Positions 1-8,406 of a stretch of DNA of 64,000 nucleotides are shown piece after piece (positions within the stretch are counted from its first letter, which is position 1; each line of letters starts with the position of its first letter). Source of the DNA: Bizionia sp. M204 (GTDB taxonomy: Bacteria; Bacteroidota; Bacteroidia; Flavobacteriales; Flavobacteriaceae); the NCBI RefSeq assembly GCF_023205095.1, contig NZ_CP046242.1, forward strand, positions 2,903,001-2,967,000. Direction: 5' to 3'. The notes below the pieces were generated by a model. The model was not told where the DNA came from and searched no databases. It saw only the letters and a list, made by a program, of their open reading frames with translations. A program made the translations under genes and the position numbers.

Positions 1-1211
1 ATCCAGATGCTATTTTAACTAGAACAACAGAAAAAACAGCAACTATAAAAGGTTTGGATATTGCAGCACTTTTAAAAATAGGAAAAGAAGCAACCGTAAC
101 GATTATTTTGGATGAGCAAACAGGCGATAATTTTAAAGTATCTGGTGAAGGTGATTTTAATATGACCATGAACCCAAATGGGAATGTTAGACTTTCAGGT
201 GTTTACGAAGTTTTATCTGGTCATTATGAATTAAATTTATATAAAATAGTAAACCGAAAATTCAATTTGGTTCCAGGTAGTCGTGTTACATGGTCTGGGG
301 ATCCTTTTGATGCAAAACTAGATGTTAAAGCAGTTTATCAAGTAGAAGCATCGGCTTCACCATTAATGGCTCCTGTTTATTCAGGAAGTGACCCGGCAGT
401 TAAAGGGAAATTCCGACAAGTGTTGCCCTATTATGTGTTTTTAAATATTTCGGGACAACTTATGGAACCTGAAATTGCCTTCAATTTGGATATGCCAGAG
501 GAGGAACAAGGTGCAATTGGTGGACAGGTATATGGTAGAATTCAGCAATTAAATAATCAGGAGGATGAATTAAATCGACAAGTTTTTTCACTTTTGGTGT
601 TGAACCGTTTTTACCCAGATCCCGGTAGCGATGGTAGTTCTGGAGGCGTGGCTTCCATAGCACGAGATAATTTAAACGATGCCGTAGCAGATCAGCTTAA
701 TATGTTTTCCGATAAATTATTAGGAAATTCTGGTTTCGAACTCGATTTTGGACTAAATAGTTTTACGGATTACCAAGGCACATCACCGCAACAACGTACG
801 CAATTAGATATTGCAGCACAGCAAAAACTATTTGATGATCGTTTAATTGTACGTGTTGGTAGCGAAGTAGATATTGAAGGAAGCAGTTCTACTGGCGAAG
901 AAACACCAATAATTGGTAATGTAAGTATCGAGTATTTGCTAACTGAAAGTGGTCGTTATCGTTTAAAAGGTTTTAGTAGAAATGAATTTGAAAACGTAAT
1001 TGATGGGCAAACCGTAGTGAGTGGAATAGCCTTAATTTTCACACAGGAATTTAATAAGTATAATGAACTTTGGGATGCCTTGTTTAAATCTGAAACAGAA
1101 AAAGAAAAGGCTGAAAAAGCGAAAAAAGAAGCTGAAAAGCAAGCTGCTAAAGAAAAAAGGAAGAAAAAAGAAGAAGCTACTAATAATAGTATTGAAGAAA
1201 AAAAGAACTAA
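1..1211 (+). CDS. tamB: TamB-like translocation/assembly protein, C-terminal part (5' end outside window)
   Basis: The reading frame is open from base 3 through the stop at 1209-1211, so the gene starts before the window. The visible part matches the DUF490/TamB C-terminal domain: beta-rich sequence, Gly/Asn-rich turns and the FNLDMP segment typical of the family. TamB spans the periplasm and works with an outer-membrane TamA/BamA-type barrel; here that partner (TamL) follows after 26 bases. The protein does not end with the domain but with a tail of about 40 residues made almost only of Lys, Glu and Ala, which looks disordered or coiled. TamB identity rests on domain appearance and on the tamL neighbour. 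An internal TTG at 54 is not the true start. Confidence 0.85.
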   Translation, partial: PDAILTRTTEKTATIKGLDIAALLKIGKEATVTIILDEQTGDNFKVSGEGDFNMTMNPNGNVRLSGVYEVLSGHYELNLYKIVNRKFNLVPGSRVTWSGDPFDAKLDVKAVYQVEASASPLMAPVYSGSDPAVKGKFRQVLPYYVFLNISGQLMEPEIAFNLDMPEEEQGAIGGQVYGRIQQLNNQEDELNRQVFSLLVLNRFYPDPGSDGSSGGVASIARDNLNDAVADQLNMFSDKLLGNSGFELDFGLNSFTDYQGTSPQQRTQLDIAAQQKLFDDRLIVRVGSEVDIEGSSSTGEETPIIGNVSIEYLLTESGRYRLKGFSRNEFENVIDGQTVVSGIALIFTQEFNKYNELWDALFKSETEKEKAEKAKKEAEKQAAKEKRKKKEEATNNSIEEKKN

Positions 1212-1237
1212 AAGCGCGATAAATAAAATAGTATAAA

Positions 1238-3520
1238 TTGAAACCGTACCAAACATTTAAACACATTTGTATGCTTATTTGGATAGGGAGTTTTTACTCT
1301 TGTAGCATAACTAAGCAGATTCCAGAAGATGAACGTTTGTACACAGGCGCTACGCTTACCATTGAGTCTGATAGTACTATTGTAAACGAATCAGGTTTGA
1401 AATCTGAATTAGAATCGGTTTTACGTCCGGAACCAAATTCCACCTTTTTAGGTATGCATCTTGGCTTGTATTACTATTATAAAAATCAGAAAGAAAAACC
1501 TGGATTTATTAATCGTTGGCTCTACAAACAGTTTGGTGAAGAACCCGTTTATCAATCGGATGTGGAAACCTATGAAATTGAAGACTTACTATTAAACCGA
1601 TTAGAAAACAGAGGGTTTTTCTATAGTCGTGCAGCTTCAGCTTTTGAAGAAACTGAAAATAAAGCCTCATTAAATTATACGGTTACTGTTCCAAAACCAT
1701 ATAGAATGGCTAGCTACACAATGGATTCCATGCCTGTTAGCATTCATGAAACTATGGAGAAATTGGTGTCGGAATCGCAGTTTAAAAATGGTATGCGTTT
1801 CGATTTGAATAACATGAAATTAGAACGTCAGCGTATTGATAAGGCTCTTAAAAGCAAAGGCTATTTTAATTTTAATGATAATTTTTTAATTTTTGAAGCA
1901 GACACAAATCAATATTCTAATAAAAACTTCGACTTATTCTTAAAATTAAAAAACGAAGTGCCTAAAAAAAGTTTGATTCCATATAAAATTTCAAAAGTTA
2001 ATGTGTATCCTAATTATGAAGTTTCAGATTCGGCTTCCATAACACCAACACGCTTTAATGAGAAAAATTTTATACAAAAGGAAAGGTTCTTTAAACCTAA
2101 ATATTTAGATCCTTTTATAGTGTTAGATGAAGGGGAGTATTATAATCCTGACGATTCTCGTAACACCGCCAGAAGGCTTTCCACTATTGGTGCCTATAAA
2201 TACGTAAATATTCAATATAAAGAATTGGATACTTTGGCCGATGATAATTTAGGACTTTTAGAGGCTAATATTTACTTATCGCCATTAAATAAGCGTGCAC
2301 TTCGTGCAGAGCTTCAGGTTGTAACTAAATCTAATAGTTTTGCTGGTCCTGCCTTAACACTAACTTTAAGTAATAGAAATTTATTTGGAGGTGGTGAAAC
2401 CTATAATATTACACCTAAAATAGGGTACGAAAAACAATTAGGAGGTGGTCAAGATTCTGGTAATAGTAGTTTAGAGTTAGGGTTGCACAACGAGCTTATT
2501 TTTCCCCGAGTCCTTTTCCCTATTAAGATAAATGAGGATTTTTTCGAATATTCCATTCCTAAAACAAAAACCTCTTTAAGTATTGATTATTTAGATAGAA
2601 GCGATTTATATACCTTACTATCAGGAACAGCTTTATTTGGTTATTCATGGGATGCCAATAGGTATGTAACTCATGAAATTAATCCAATATCATTAAGTTA
2701 TACAGAACTTTTAAACACCACGCCAGAATTTGAAGATATACTAGAAAATGATCCTTTTTTAAGACGCAGTTTTGAACAGCAGTTTATAGCTGGATTAACT
2801 TATGCATTTACTTATAACGAAATGATAAATGCCCAATTAAAACATCAATTTTATTTTAATTTCACCTTTGATATTGCTGGAAATACTATTAGTTTATTTA
2901 GTAAAGATCAAGGAACGGAAAGCCCAAAAACATTTCTAGGCTTTGAATATGCACAATATGCTAAAGCAGATGTTGATTTTCATTATCATTTTAATTTAGG
3001 AAAAGAACGGGTAATTGCAGCTAGACTTTTTGGAGGTTATGGTTTTGCTTATGGAAATTCAGATGTTATTCCTTTTGTAAAACAGTATTATTCTGGTGGT
3101 CCATATAGTGTTCGTGCCTTTAATATTAGATCTTTAGGTCCAGGAACCTATAACCCAAATTCAGATACAACTGATGGCGATATTGTTTTCGATAAAACAG
3201 GAAATATAAGACTCGAAGCCAATGTAGAATACCGCTTTCCTATTGTATCATTTTTAAAAGGAGCCGTTTTTGCCGATGCTGGAAACATCTGGAACTCTAA
3301 AGAAAACCCTATTTATAATGGGAAAGATAAATTTGGAAGTGGATTTATTAGTGAGCTTGGAATGGGAGCAGGAATAGGCCTTCGTGTGGATATACAAAGT
3401 TTTGTAATTCGTTTTGATTTGGCTGCACCTTTTCATGATCCAGCATTACCGAAAGGAGAACGTTTTAATTTTGATGTTGGTTCTCCTATATTAAATTTTG
3501 CTATTGGATATCCGTTTTAG
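1238..3520 (+). CDS. tamL: TamL: lipoprotein-type BamA/TamA family outer-membrane assembly protein
   Basis: A 760-residue protein with an N-terminal lipoprotein signal (lipobox FYS-Cys22), POTRA-like repeats in roughly the first half, and a C-terminal Omp85-type beta-barrel. The barrel carries the conserved PYSVRAF element and ends in aromatic Phe, as BAM substrates do. The TTG start at 1238 is preferred over the internal ATG at 1271 because it supplies the basic residues and full hydrophobic stretch before the lipobox. In Bacteroidota the TamA homologue is a lipoprotein called TamL and sits next to tamB, as here. It probably inserts or exports proteins or lipids at the outer membrane with TamB. 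The family assignment is strong; the exact substrate is unknown. Confidence 0.9.
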   Translation: MKPYQTFKHICMLIWIGSFYSCSITKQIPEDERLYTGATLTIESDSTIVNESGLKSELESVLRPEPNSTFLGMHLGLYYYYKNQKEKPGFINRWLYKQFGEEPVYQSDVETYEIEDLLLNRLENRGFFYSRAASAFEETENKASLNYTVTVPKPYRMASYTMDSMPVSIHETMEKLVSESQFKNGMRFDLNNMKLERQRIDKALKSKGYFNFNDNFLIFEADTNQYSNKNFDLFLKLKNEVPKKSLIPYKISKVNVYPNYEVSDSASITPTRFNEKNFIQKERFFKPKYLDPFIVLDEGEYYNPDDSRNTARRLSTIGAYKYVNIQYKELDTLADDNLGLLEANIYLSPLNKRALRAELQVVTKSNSFAGPALTLTLSNRNLFGGGETYNITPKIGYEKQLGGGQDSGNSSLELGLHNELIFPRVLFPIKINEDFFEYSIPKTKTSLSIDYLDRSDLYTLLSGTALFGYSWDANRYVTHEINPISLSYTELLNTTPEFEDILENDPFLRRSFEQQFIAGLTYAFTYNEMINAQLKHQFYFNFTFDIAGNTISLFSKDQGTESPKTFLGFEYAQYAKADVDFHYHFNLGKERVIAARLFGGYGFAYGNSDVIPFVKQYYSGGPYSVRAFNIRSLGPGTYNPNSDTTDGDIVFDKTGNIRLEANVEYRFPIVSFLKGAVFADAGNIWNSKENPIYNGKDKFGSGFISELGMGAGIGLRVDIQSFVIRFDLAAPFHDPALPKGERFNFDVGSPILNFAIGYPF

Positions 3521-3900
3521 AGATATTATAAATCTTACTATTGGGATATCGTACCATCAAACGATTATTGGTTTGTGTTAACTTACGAGGAATTTGGGCA
3601 AATCAAACAATTTAATTCTCATTTTTCATTAAAGCGCTAATTCTTTTCAAATAAAATAGTATATTCATTCGTTTATAATGACGTTCATGTTTTAATAACT
3701 AACGTGATAACAATTATTTAAAGGTTGTTGTCGATAAATTATTGAATTTATTTTTAAAAAAACATATATTTGATTTTTGTAGGGTAATTTAGAGATTGAC
3801 TCCACAAGAATACATTTTATCGAAGTTTTTTGCACTTAATAGATGTTTTTTTAATCTATAAATTTTGTTAAGCCAGTTTTTTTTATACATTTACCGCTGA
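3521..3900. other. Intergenic region tamL to PID-CTERM gene (380 bases)
   Basis: AT-rich, with no credible reading frame or RNA gene. It holds one well-formed Bacteroidota promoter (3742-3772) that would give a leader of about 120 bases. A second weaker match (TACATTTA at about 3883-3890) lies so close to the ATG that transcripts from it would be almost leaderless. I see no terminator hairpin after tamL. Confidence 0.5.
3742..3772 (+). promoter_or_regulatory. Putative sigma-A promoter of the PID-CTERM gene
   Basis: TTG at 3742-3744 and TATATTTG at 3765-3772 are separated by 20 bases and match the Bacteroidota -33/-7 pattern. The predicted transcription start is near 3779, about 120 bases before the ATG at 3901. 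Confidence 0.5.
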
Positions 3901-4092
3901 ATGAAGTCACAAAACACAAAAATAGTTGCCTCAATCTTATTTTTATTAATAAGTTTTGTTTGTTTTTCACAAACGGTGCCACCACCGCCGCAACCACCAG
4001 TGCCACCGGGTTTACCTATTGATGGCGGTATTGTTATGGGGTTAATTTCAGGTTTATTCTATGGCGTATACAGACTTTTTAAAGCTAAATAG
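3901..4092 (+). CDS. Small PID-CTERM-like membrane peptide
   Basis: A 63-residue protein in three parts: an N-terminal signal peptide (to about Gln24), a Pro-rich linker (residues 27-39), and a C-terminal segment Pro39-Ile40-Asp41-Gly-Gly followed by a hydrophobic helix (about 44-57) and a basic end (Arg58, Lys61, Lys63). That order of motif, helix and basic tail is what exosortase-type sorting signals look like. The PID motif matches the short Flavobacteria family annotated as PID-CTERM sorting domain. Almost nothing remains once signal and anchor are removed, so it may be a minimal membrane peptide. No exosortase is in the window. It has its own promoter and converges with ribE. Confidence 0.7.
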   Translation: MKSQNTKIVASILFLLISFVCFSQTVPPPPQPPVPPGLPIDGGIVMGLISGLFYGVYRLFKAK

Positions 4093-4097
4093 TTTCG

Positions 4098-4688
4098 TTA
4101 TTTGTTCAATTCAAAAAGCTTTGAAACATACTTTCCAATTACGTCAAATTCTAAATTTACTACCGTTCCAACTTTAAAAGTGTTAAAGTTTGTAAATTCA
4201 TAGGTGTAAGGAATAATAGCCACACTAAAACTATTTTTTGTCGAATTTACTACGGTTAAACTCACCCCATTAATTGTAATTGAGCCTTTTTCAATTGTAA
4301 TATTATTTAGTGTTTCATCATATTCAAACGTAAAAATCCAACTTCCAGCCGCTTCTTCAACTGCTGTACAAATTGCTGTTTGATCTACATGTCCTTGAAC
4401 CATATGGCCATCTAAACGCGCTCCTAATTTCATTGCACGCTCTAAATTAACCGAATCCCCAACTTGTAAGTCTGAAATGTTTGTTTTTTTTATGGTTTCA
4501 TTAATAGCTGTTACTGTATAGTTTTTACCATCAATTTTAACAACTGTTAAACAGATACCGTTGTGCGCCACACTCTGATCTATTTTTAATTCAGAAGTTA
4601 TATTAGAGCTAACCGTAATATGCAGATTTTGGTCTTCTTTTTCTATTTGTTGGATGGTGCCAATATCTTCTATGATGCCAGTGAACAT
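4098..4688 (-). CDS. ribE: Riboflavin synthase, alpha subunit
   Basis: 196 residues with two lumazine-binding repeats, the first beginning MFTGIIEDIG and the second after the GHMVQGHVD segment. It converts two 6,7-dimethyl-8-ribityllumazine molecules to riboflavin plus the pyrimidinedione in the cytosol. The length is normal for the family and the MFTGI start is the family start. It is divergent from pdxA across 60 bases; on this strand a TAATTTTG element (4720-4727) may be its -7 box. No other rib gene is adjacent. Confidence 0.95.
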   Translation of the reverse strand: MFTGIIEDIGTIQQIEKEDQNLHITVSSNITSELKIDQSVAHNGICLTVVKIDGKNYTVTAINETIKKTNISDLQVGDSVNLERAMKLGARLDGHMVQGHVDQTAICTAVEEAAGSWIFTFEYDETLNNITIEKGSITINGVSLTVVNSTKNSFSVAIIPYTYEFTNFNTFKVGTVVNLEFDVIGKYVSKLFELNK

Positions 4689-4706
4689 AAGTATGGATTA
4701 TTTAGT

Positions 4707-4714
4707 TAAATTTG
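4707..4714 (+). promoter_or_regulatory. Putative -7 element of pdxA
   Basis: TAAATTTG at 4707-4714 matches TAnnTTTG and lies 34 bases before the pdxA ATG. I do not see a clear TTTG -33 partner upstream, so the call is tentative. Confidence 0.35.
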
Positions 4715-4748
4715 CAAAACAAAATTACAAACAAAAGTTAGTTAATTA

Positions 4749-5795
4749 ATGAGGAAAGCAGAAAATGTTATCGTAGGGATTTCTATTGGAGATTTAAATG
4801 GTATTGGAGGAGAGATTGTTTTAAAGACTTTGGCAGATGTAAGAATGCTTGAATTTTTTACACCTGTAATTTTTGCTTCTGCGAAAACCATTACATTTTT
4901 AAAAAACCATTTCGATATAGATATTAACTTTAATGGGATTACTAATTTAGATCAAGTTATAACAGGTAAAATTAATGTGTTTAATGCCTGGAATGATCGT
5001 ACCGATATTAATTTTGGTAAAGAAGATCCAATAATTGGTGAGTTTGCTATAAAATCACTTTTTACAGCAACCAAAGCTTTAAAAGAAAACGCTATTGATG
5101 TTTTGGTTACAGCACCTATAAATAAACATACCATTCAGTCAGAACAATTTAATTTTCCAGGTCATACTGATTATCTAGCTCAAGAATTAGGTGGTGAGAG
5201 TTTAATGTTTATGATTTCTAATGATTTGCGCATTGGTTTATTAACGGATCATGTTCCAATAAAAGATATAGCAAGTCATATTACACCAGAACTTATAGAA
5301 AGCAAAGTAAATACGGTATATAAGAGTTTACAAAACGATTTTAATATCAGACGACCAAAAATTGCAGTCTTGGGCATCAACCCACATACAGGGGATAATG
5401 GTGTTATTGGTAAAGAGGATGATGAGGTTATGCGTCCAACACTAAAAGCGCTTAATGAAAAAGGAAAATTAGTTTATGGACCCTATGCAGCTGATAGCTT
5501 TTTTGGTTCTAGTAATTACAAAAATTTTGATGCTATTATTGCATCCTATCACGATCAAGGCTTAATTCCATTTAAAACGCTATCATTCGGTAATGGTGTA
5601 AATTACACAGCTGGTTTATCCAAAATTAGAACCTCACCAGACCATGGAACGGCATTTGAAATTGCAGGAAAAGGGGAAGCGAATGAAAATTCATTTAAAG
5701 AAGCCGTCTTTTTAGCCCTTAAATTATATCATAATAGAATGGAGAATGCTGAATTAGCTAAAAATCCATTAGTTACACCGCAAAAAAAGATATAA
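4749..5795 (+). CDS. pdxA: 4-hydroxythreonine-4-phosphate dehydrogenase
   Basis: 348 residues of the PdxA family. The N-terminal GDLNGIGGEI nucleotide/phosphate region, the metal-ligand His139 in PGHTDYLAQ, and the conserved NPHTGDNG, SYHDQGLIPFK and RTSPDHGTAF blocks are all present. The enzyme oxidises 4-phosphohydroxy-L-threonine with NAD in the DXP-dependent pyridoxal phosphate pathway; PdxJ must be elsewhere. The start at 4749 gives the usual MRKAENVIVGISIGD beginning. The next gene (DUF177) has its own promoter-like element, so pdxA may be monocistronic. Confidence 0.95.
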   Translation: MRKAENVIVGISIGDLNGIGGEIVLKTLADVRMLEFFTPVIFASAKTITFLKNHFDIDINFNGITNLDQVITGKINVFNAWNDRTDINFGKEDPIIGEFAIKSLFTATKALKENAIDVLVTAPINKHTIQSEQFNFPGHTDYLAQELGGESLMFMISNDLRIGLLTDHVPIKDIASHITPELIESKVNTVYKSLQNDFNIRRPKIAVLGINPHTGDNGVIGKEDDEVMRPTLKALNEKGKLVYGPYAADSFFGSSNYKNFDAIIASYHDQGLIPFKTLSFGNGVNYTAGLSKIRTSPDHGTAFEIAGKGEANENSFKEAVFLALKLYHNRMENAELAKNPLVTPQKKI

Positions 5796-5837
5796 ACAAA
5801 AAAATGTTTATAAGTGTTATAAGCTAAATAATTTTTA

Positions 5838-5845
5838 TATATTTG
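5838..5845 (+). promoter_or_regulatory. Putative -7 element for the DUF177-rpmF-fabH cluster
   Basis: TATATTTG at 5838-5845 fits the Bacteroidota -7 consensus and lies 22 bases before the ATG at 5868. The -33 region is weak, with no clean TTTG at the right distance. Confidence 0.4.
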
Positions 5846-5867
5846 CAGGCTCAAAATAGATGTGATA

Positions 5868-6407
5868 ATGAGGGAATTGAAAACGTTTACAATACCATTT
5901 GTAGGGTTAAAATTAGGGAAACATCAATTTGAGTACAAAATAGATAAGACGTTCTTTGATTTTTTTGAATATCAAGATTTTAATGATGCTGATATTGTTG
6001 TGGACTTGGAGTTAAACAAGAAAACAACCTTATTAGAATTACATTTTGAAATATCAGGAACTGTAAATGTGAATTGCGATTTAACAAATGAGCCTTATAA
6101 TCAGGAAATTAGTAATAATTTTGATTTGGTGGTTAAATTTGGTGAAGACTACAATGATGAAGAAATTGATCTATTAGTTTTACCACACGGAGAATATGAA
6201 GTGAATGTACAACAATATATATATGAGATAATTATATTGACAGTGCCTTCAAAATTAATTCATCCAGGCGTAGAAGATGGCACCTTACAGTCTGATATAC
6301 TTGAAAAATTAGAAGAATTAAGCCCTAAAGAAAAACAAGAAAAAGAAGATAACGAGGACATTGATCCGCGTTGGAATACATTAAAGAAACTATTAACGGA
6401 TAAATAA
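5868..6407 (+). CDS. DUF177 (YceD) family protein
   Basis: 179 residues starting [23 protein letters not shown], a beginning shared by Bacteroidota DUF177 proteins. An in-frame GTG six bases upstream (5862) is possible but the ATG gives the usual start. DUF177/YceD proteins lie almost always before rpmF; plant and bacterial members are linked to 23S rRNA accumulation, but the biochemical role is not settled. The C-terminal 25 residues are rich in Glu, Lys and Asp ([19 protein letters not shown]). rpmF follows after 8 bases, so co-transcription is likely. Confidence 0.85.
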   Translation: MRELKTFTIPFVGLKLGKHQFEYKIDKTFFDFFEYQDFNDADIVVDLELNKKTTLLELHFEISGTVNVNCDLTNEPYNQEISNNFDLVVKFGEDYNDEEIDLLVLPHGEYEVNVQQYIYEIIILTVPSKLIHPGVEDGTLQSDILEKLEELSPKEKQEKEDNEDIDPRWNTLKKLLTDK

Positions 6408-6415
6408 TAATAACA

Positions 6416-6619
6416 ATGGCACATCCTAAAAGAAAAATCTCTAAAACAAGAAGAGATAAAAGAAGAACCCATTATAAAGCAGTAGCTCCACAAATTGCAA
6501 CTTGCCCAACTACTGGTGAAGCGCACTTATATCACAGAGCTCATTGGTTTGAAGGAAAACTATATTACAGAGGTCAAGTATTAATTGACAACTCGGTAGC
6601 AGAAGAAAACGCAGCATAA
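6416..6619 (+). CDS. rpmF: 50S ribosomal protein L32
   Basis: 67 residues, very basic, starting [19 protein letters not shown], the Bacteroidota L32 signature. Only one Cys (TCPTTGE) is present, so this is the form without a four-Cys zinc ribbon. It is a component of the large ribosomal subunit. It sits 8 bases after DUF177, and a strong intrinsic terminator follows at 6641-6667, separating it from fabH. Confidence 0.97.
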   Translation: MAHPKRKISKTRRDKRRTHYKAVAPQIATCPTTGEAHLYHRAHWFEGKLYYRGQVLIDNSVAEENAA

Positions 6620-6640
6620 CTACTATGCGTGCATACAAGA

Positions 6641-6667
6641 AAACGCTCGTTACTGAGCGTTTTTTTT
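6641..6667 (+). terminator. Intrinsic terminator after rpmF
   Basis: An 8-bp stem (AAACGCTC 6641-6648 with GAGCGTTT 6655-6662), a 6-base loop and a U-tract to 6667, starting 22 bases after the rpmF stop. Confidence 0.85.
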
Positions 6668-6795
6668 ATGATAAATTTTTATAGAAGCCAAAAACGACTT
6701 AATTTGCACTAAATTAAACCGAATATCGGTGCGTTTTGACGAAATTTCATCAAAAACGTCTCGTTTTAATGGTTTTAGCGAAATAATTTATACGT

Positions 6796-7791
6796 ATGAG
6801 TAAAATCTCAGCAGCCATTACAGCTGTAGGTGCCTATGTGCCAGACTATGTGTTGACTAACCAAATTCTTGAAACGTTGGTCGATACTAATGATGAATGG
6901 ATCACCTCCAGAACAGGCATTAAAGAGCGTAGAATATTAAAGGAAGAAGGCAAAGGCACTTCGTTTCTTGCTATTAACGCAGCAAAAGACCTAATCAAAA
7001 AAACAGGTCTCAATCCCAAAGAAATAGATTTAGTAATTGTTGCAACCGCAACACCAGATATGAAAGCAGCTTCAACAGCAGCTTTTACAGCTACCGAAAT
7101 AGGCGCTACTAATGCGTTTTCATTCGATCTGGAAGCCGCATGTTCTAGTTTTTTATTCGGAATGTCCACCGCTTCTAGTTATATTGAATCGGGTCGCTAC
7201 AAAAAAATACTATTAATAGGTGCGGATAAAAATTCATCATTTATAGATTATAAAGATCGCGCCACATGTATTATTTTTGGTGATGGTGCAGGTGCCGTTT
7301 TATTTGAACCCAATACTGAAAATTTGGGTTTACAAGATGAATACTTAAGAAGTGATGGTGCTGGACGCGAGTTTTTACAAGCAACTTACGGTGGCTCATC
7401 GTATCCATCAACACCAGAAGCCGTTGCAGAAGGCAAACATTTTGTATTTCAAGATGGCAAAACCGTATTTAAAAACGCCGTTTTTAATATGGCAGACGTG
7501 GTTGTTAAAATACTTGAGCGCAATAATTTAAGCAAAGATGATGTTTCATGGTTGGCTGCACATCAGGCCAACAAACGTATTATTGATGCCACAGCAAATA
7601 GAATAGATCTTGACGAAAACAAAGTCATGATGAATATTCAAAAATATGGTAATACCACTTCGGCTACCTTACCATTATTATTGAACGATTACGAATCTCA
7701 ATTAAAAAAAGGCGATAAAATTATTTTTGCAGCCTTTGGAGGTGGATTTACCTGGGGCTCTATTTATTTAAAATGGGCTTATAACTCTTAA
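6796..7791 (+). CDS. fabH: 3-oxoacyl-ACP synthase III (KAS III)
   Basis: 331 residues with the complete FabH triad: Cys116 in LEAACSSF, His256 in AAHQANKRI and Asn286 in YGNTTSA. The C-terminal GGGFTWGS block is also present. It condenses acetyl-CoA or a branched acyl-CoA starter with malonyl-ACP to begin fatty-acid synthesis. Flavobacteria usually make iso-branched acids, so branched starters are likely here, but that is inference. It is followed by accB after 41 bases and accC, which supply malonyl-CoA, so the three form a coherent cluster. The DUF177-rpmF-fabH order is conserved in many bacteria, often with plsX; plsX is absent here. Confidence 0.96.
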   Translation: MSKISAAITAVGAYVPDYVLTNQILETLVDTNDEWITSRTGIKERRILKEEGKGTSFLAINAAKDLIKKTGLNPKEIDLVIVATATPDMKAASTAAFTATEIGATNAFSFDLEAACSSFLFGMSTASSYIESGRYKKILLIGADKNSSFIDYKDRATCIIFGDGAGAVLFEPNTENLGLQDEYLRSDGAGREFLQATYGGSSYPSTPEAVAEGKHFVFQDGKTVFKNAVFNMADVVVKILERNNLSKDDVSWLAAHQANKRIIDATANRIDLDENKVMMNIQKYGNTTSATLPLLLNDYESQLKKGDKIIFAAFGGGFTWGSIYLKWAYNS

Positions 7792-7832
7792 CTAACTAAA
7801 AAATTAAAATCAAAACTAAAATCTAAATAATT

Positions 7833-8315
7833 ATGGATTTAAAAGATATTCAAAACTTAATTAAGTTTGTAGCAAAATCAGGTGCTAGTGAAGTAAAATT
7901 AGAAACTGATGACGTTAAAATTACCATTAAAACAGGTAGTGATGAAAAAGCTGAAACAACAACTTATGTTCAGCAAATTCCAGTAGGTGCACCTGTTGGA
8001 CACGCCCCTGCAGCTCCAGCACCAGCACCAGTGGCCGCTGCTGCTGCTCCAGAAGCAACAACGGAAGATTCTAAATATATCACTATCAAGTCGCCAATTA
8101 TTGGAACACTTTATAGAAAACCATCTCCAGACAAACCAGTTTTTGTTGAAGTAGGCCAAACTATAAAAGAAGGTGATGTACTTTGTATTATTGAAGCTAT
8201 GAAATTATTCAATGAAATTGAATCTGAAGTTTCAGGTAAAATAGTAAAAGTATTAGTTGATGATTCTTCTCCAGTGGAATTTGATCAACCACTATTTTTA
8301 GTCGATCCATCATAA
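7833..8315 (+). CDS. accB: Acetyl-CoA carboxylase biotin carboxyl carrier protein
   Basis: 160 residues: an N-terminal helical domain, an Ala/Pro-rich linker at about 53-76, and a C-terminal biotinyl domain with the target Lys124 in EAMKLFNEIE (the EAMK motif). It carries carboxybiotin between biotin carboxylase (accC, 91 bases downstream) and the carboxyltransferase, whose genes are not in the window. The length and architecture are normal. The gap to accC contains short A/T-rich repeats of TTTAAAGT type but no hairpin. Confidence 0.96.
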   Translation: MDLKDIQNLIKFVAKSGASEVKLETDDVKITIKTGSDEKAETTTYVQQIPVGAPVGHAPAAPAPAPVAAAAAPEATTEDSKYITIKSPIIGTLYRKPSPDKPVFVEVGQTIKEGDVLCIIEAMKLFNEIESEVSGKIVKVLVDDSSPVEFDQPLFLVDPS

Positions 8316-8406
8316 TCTAAAGTTTAAAGTTTAAAATTTAAAGTTCCAGTTTTTTAGCTTGAACAATAAACGTACAAAACCATAAACTTATAAACTCAAT
8401 AGAATT

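Noticed and set aside
1032-1256. Minus-strand frame rich in Phe and Leu opposite the end of tamB
   Set aside because: It is the reverse complement of the Lys/Glu-rich tail; the composition is explained by the sense strand.
8316-8406. Short TTTAAAGT-like repeats between accB and accC
   Set aside because: Irregular, very AT-rich and without pairing potential; low-complexity spacer.
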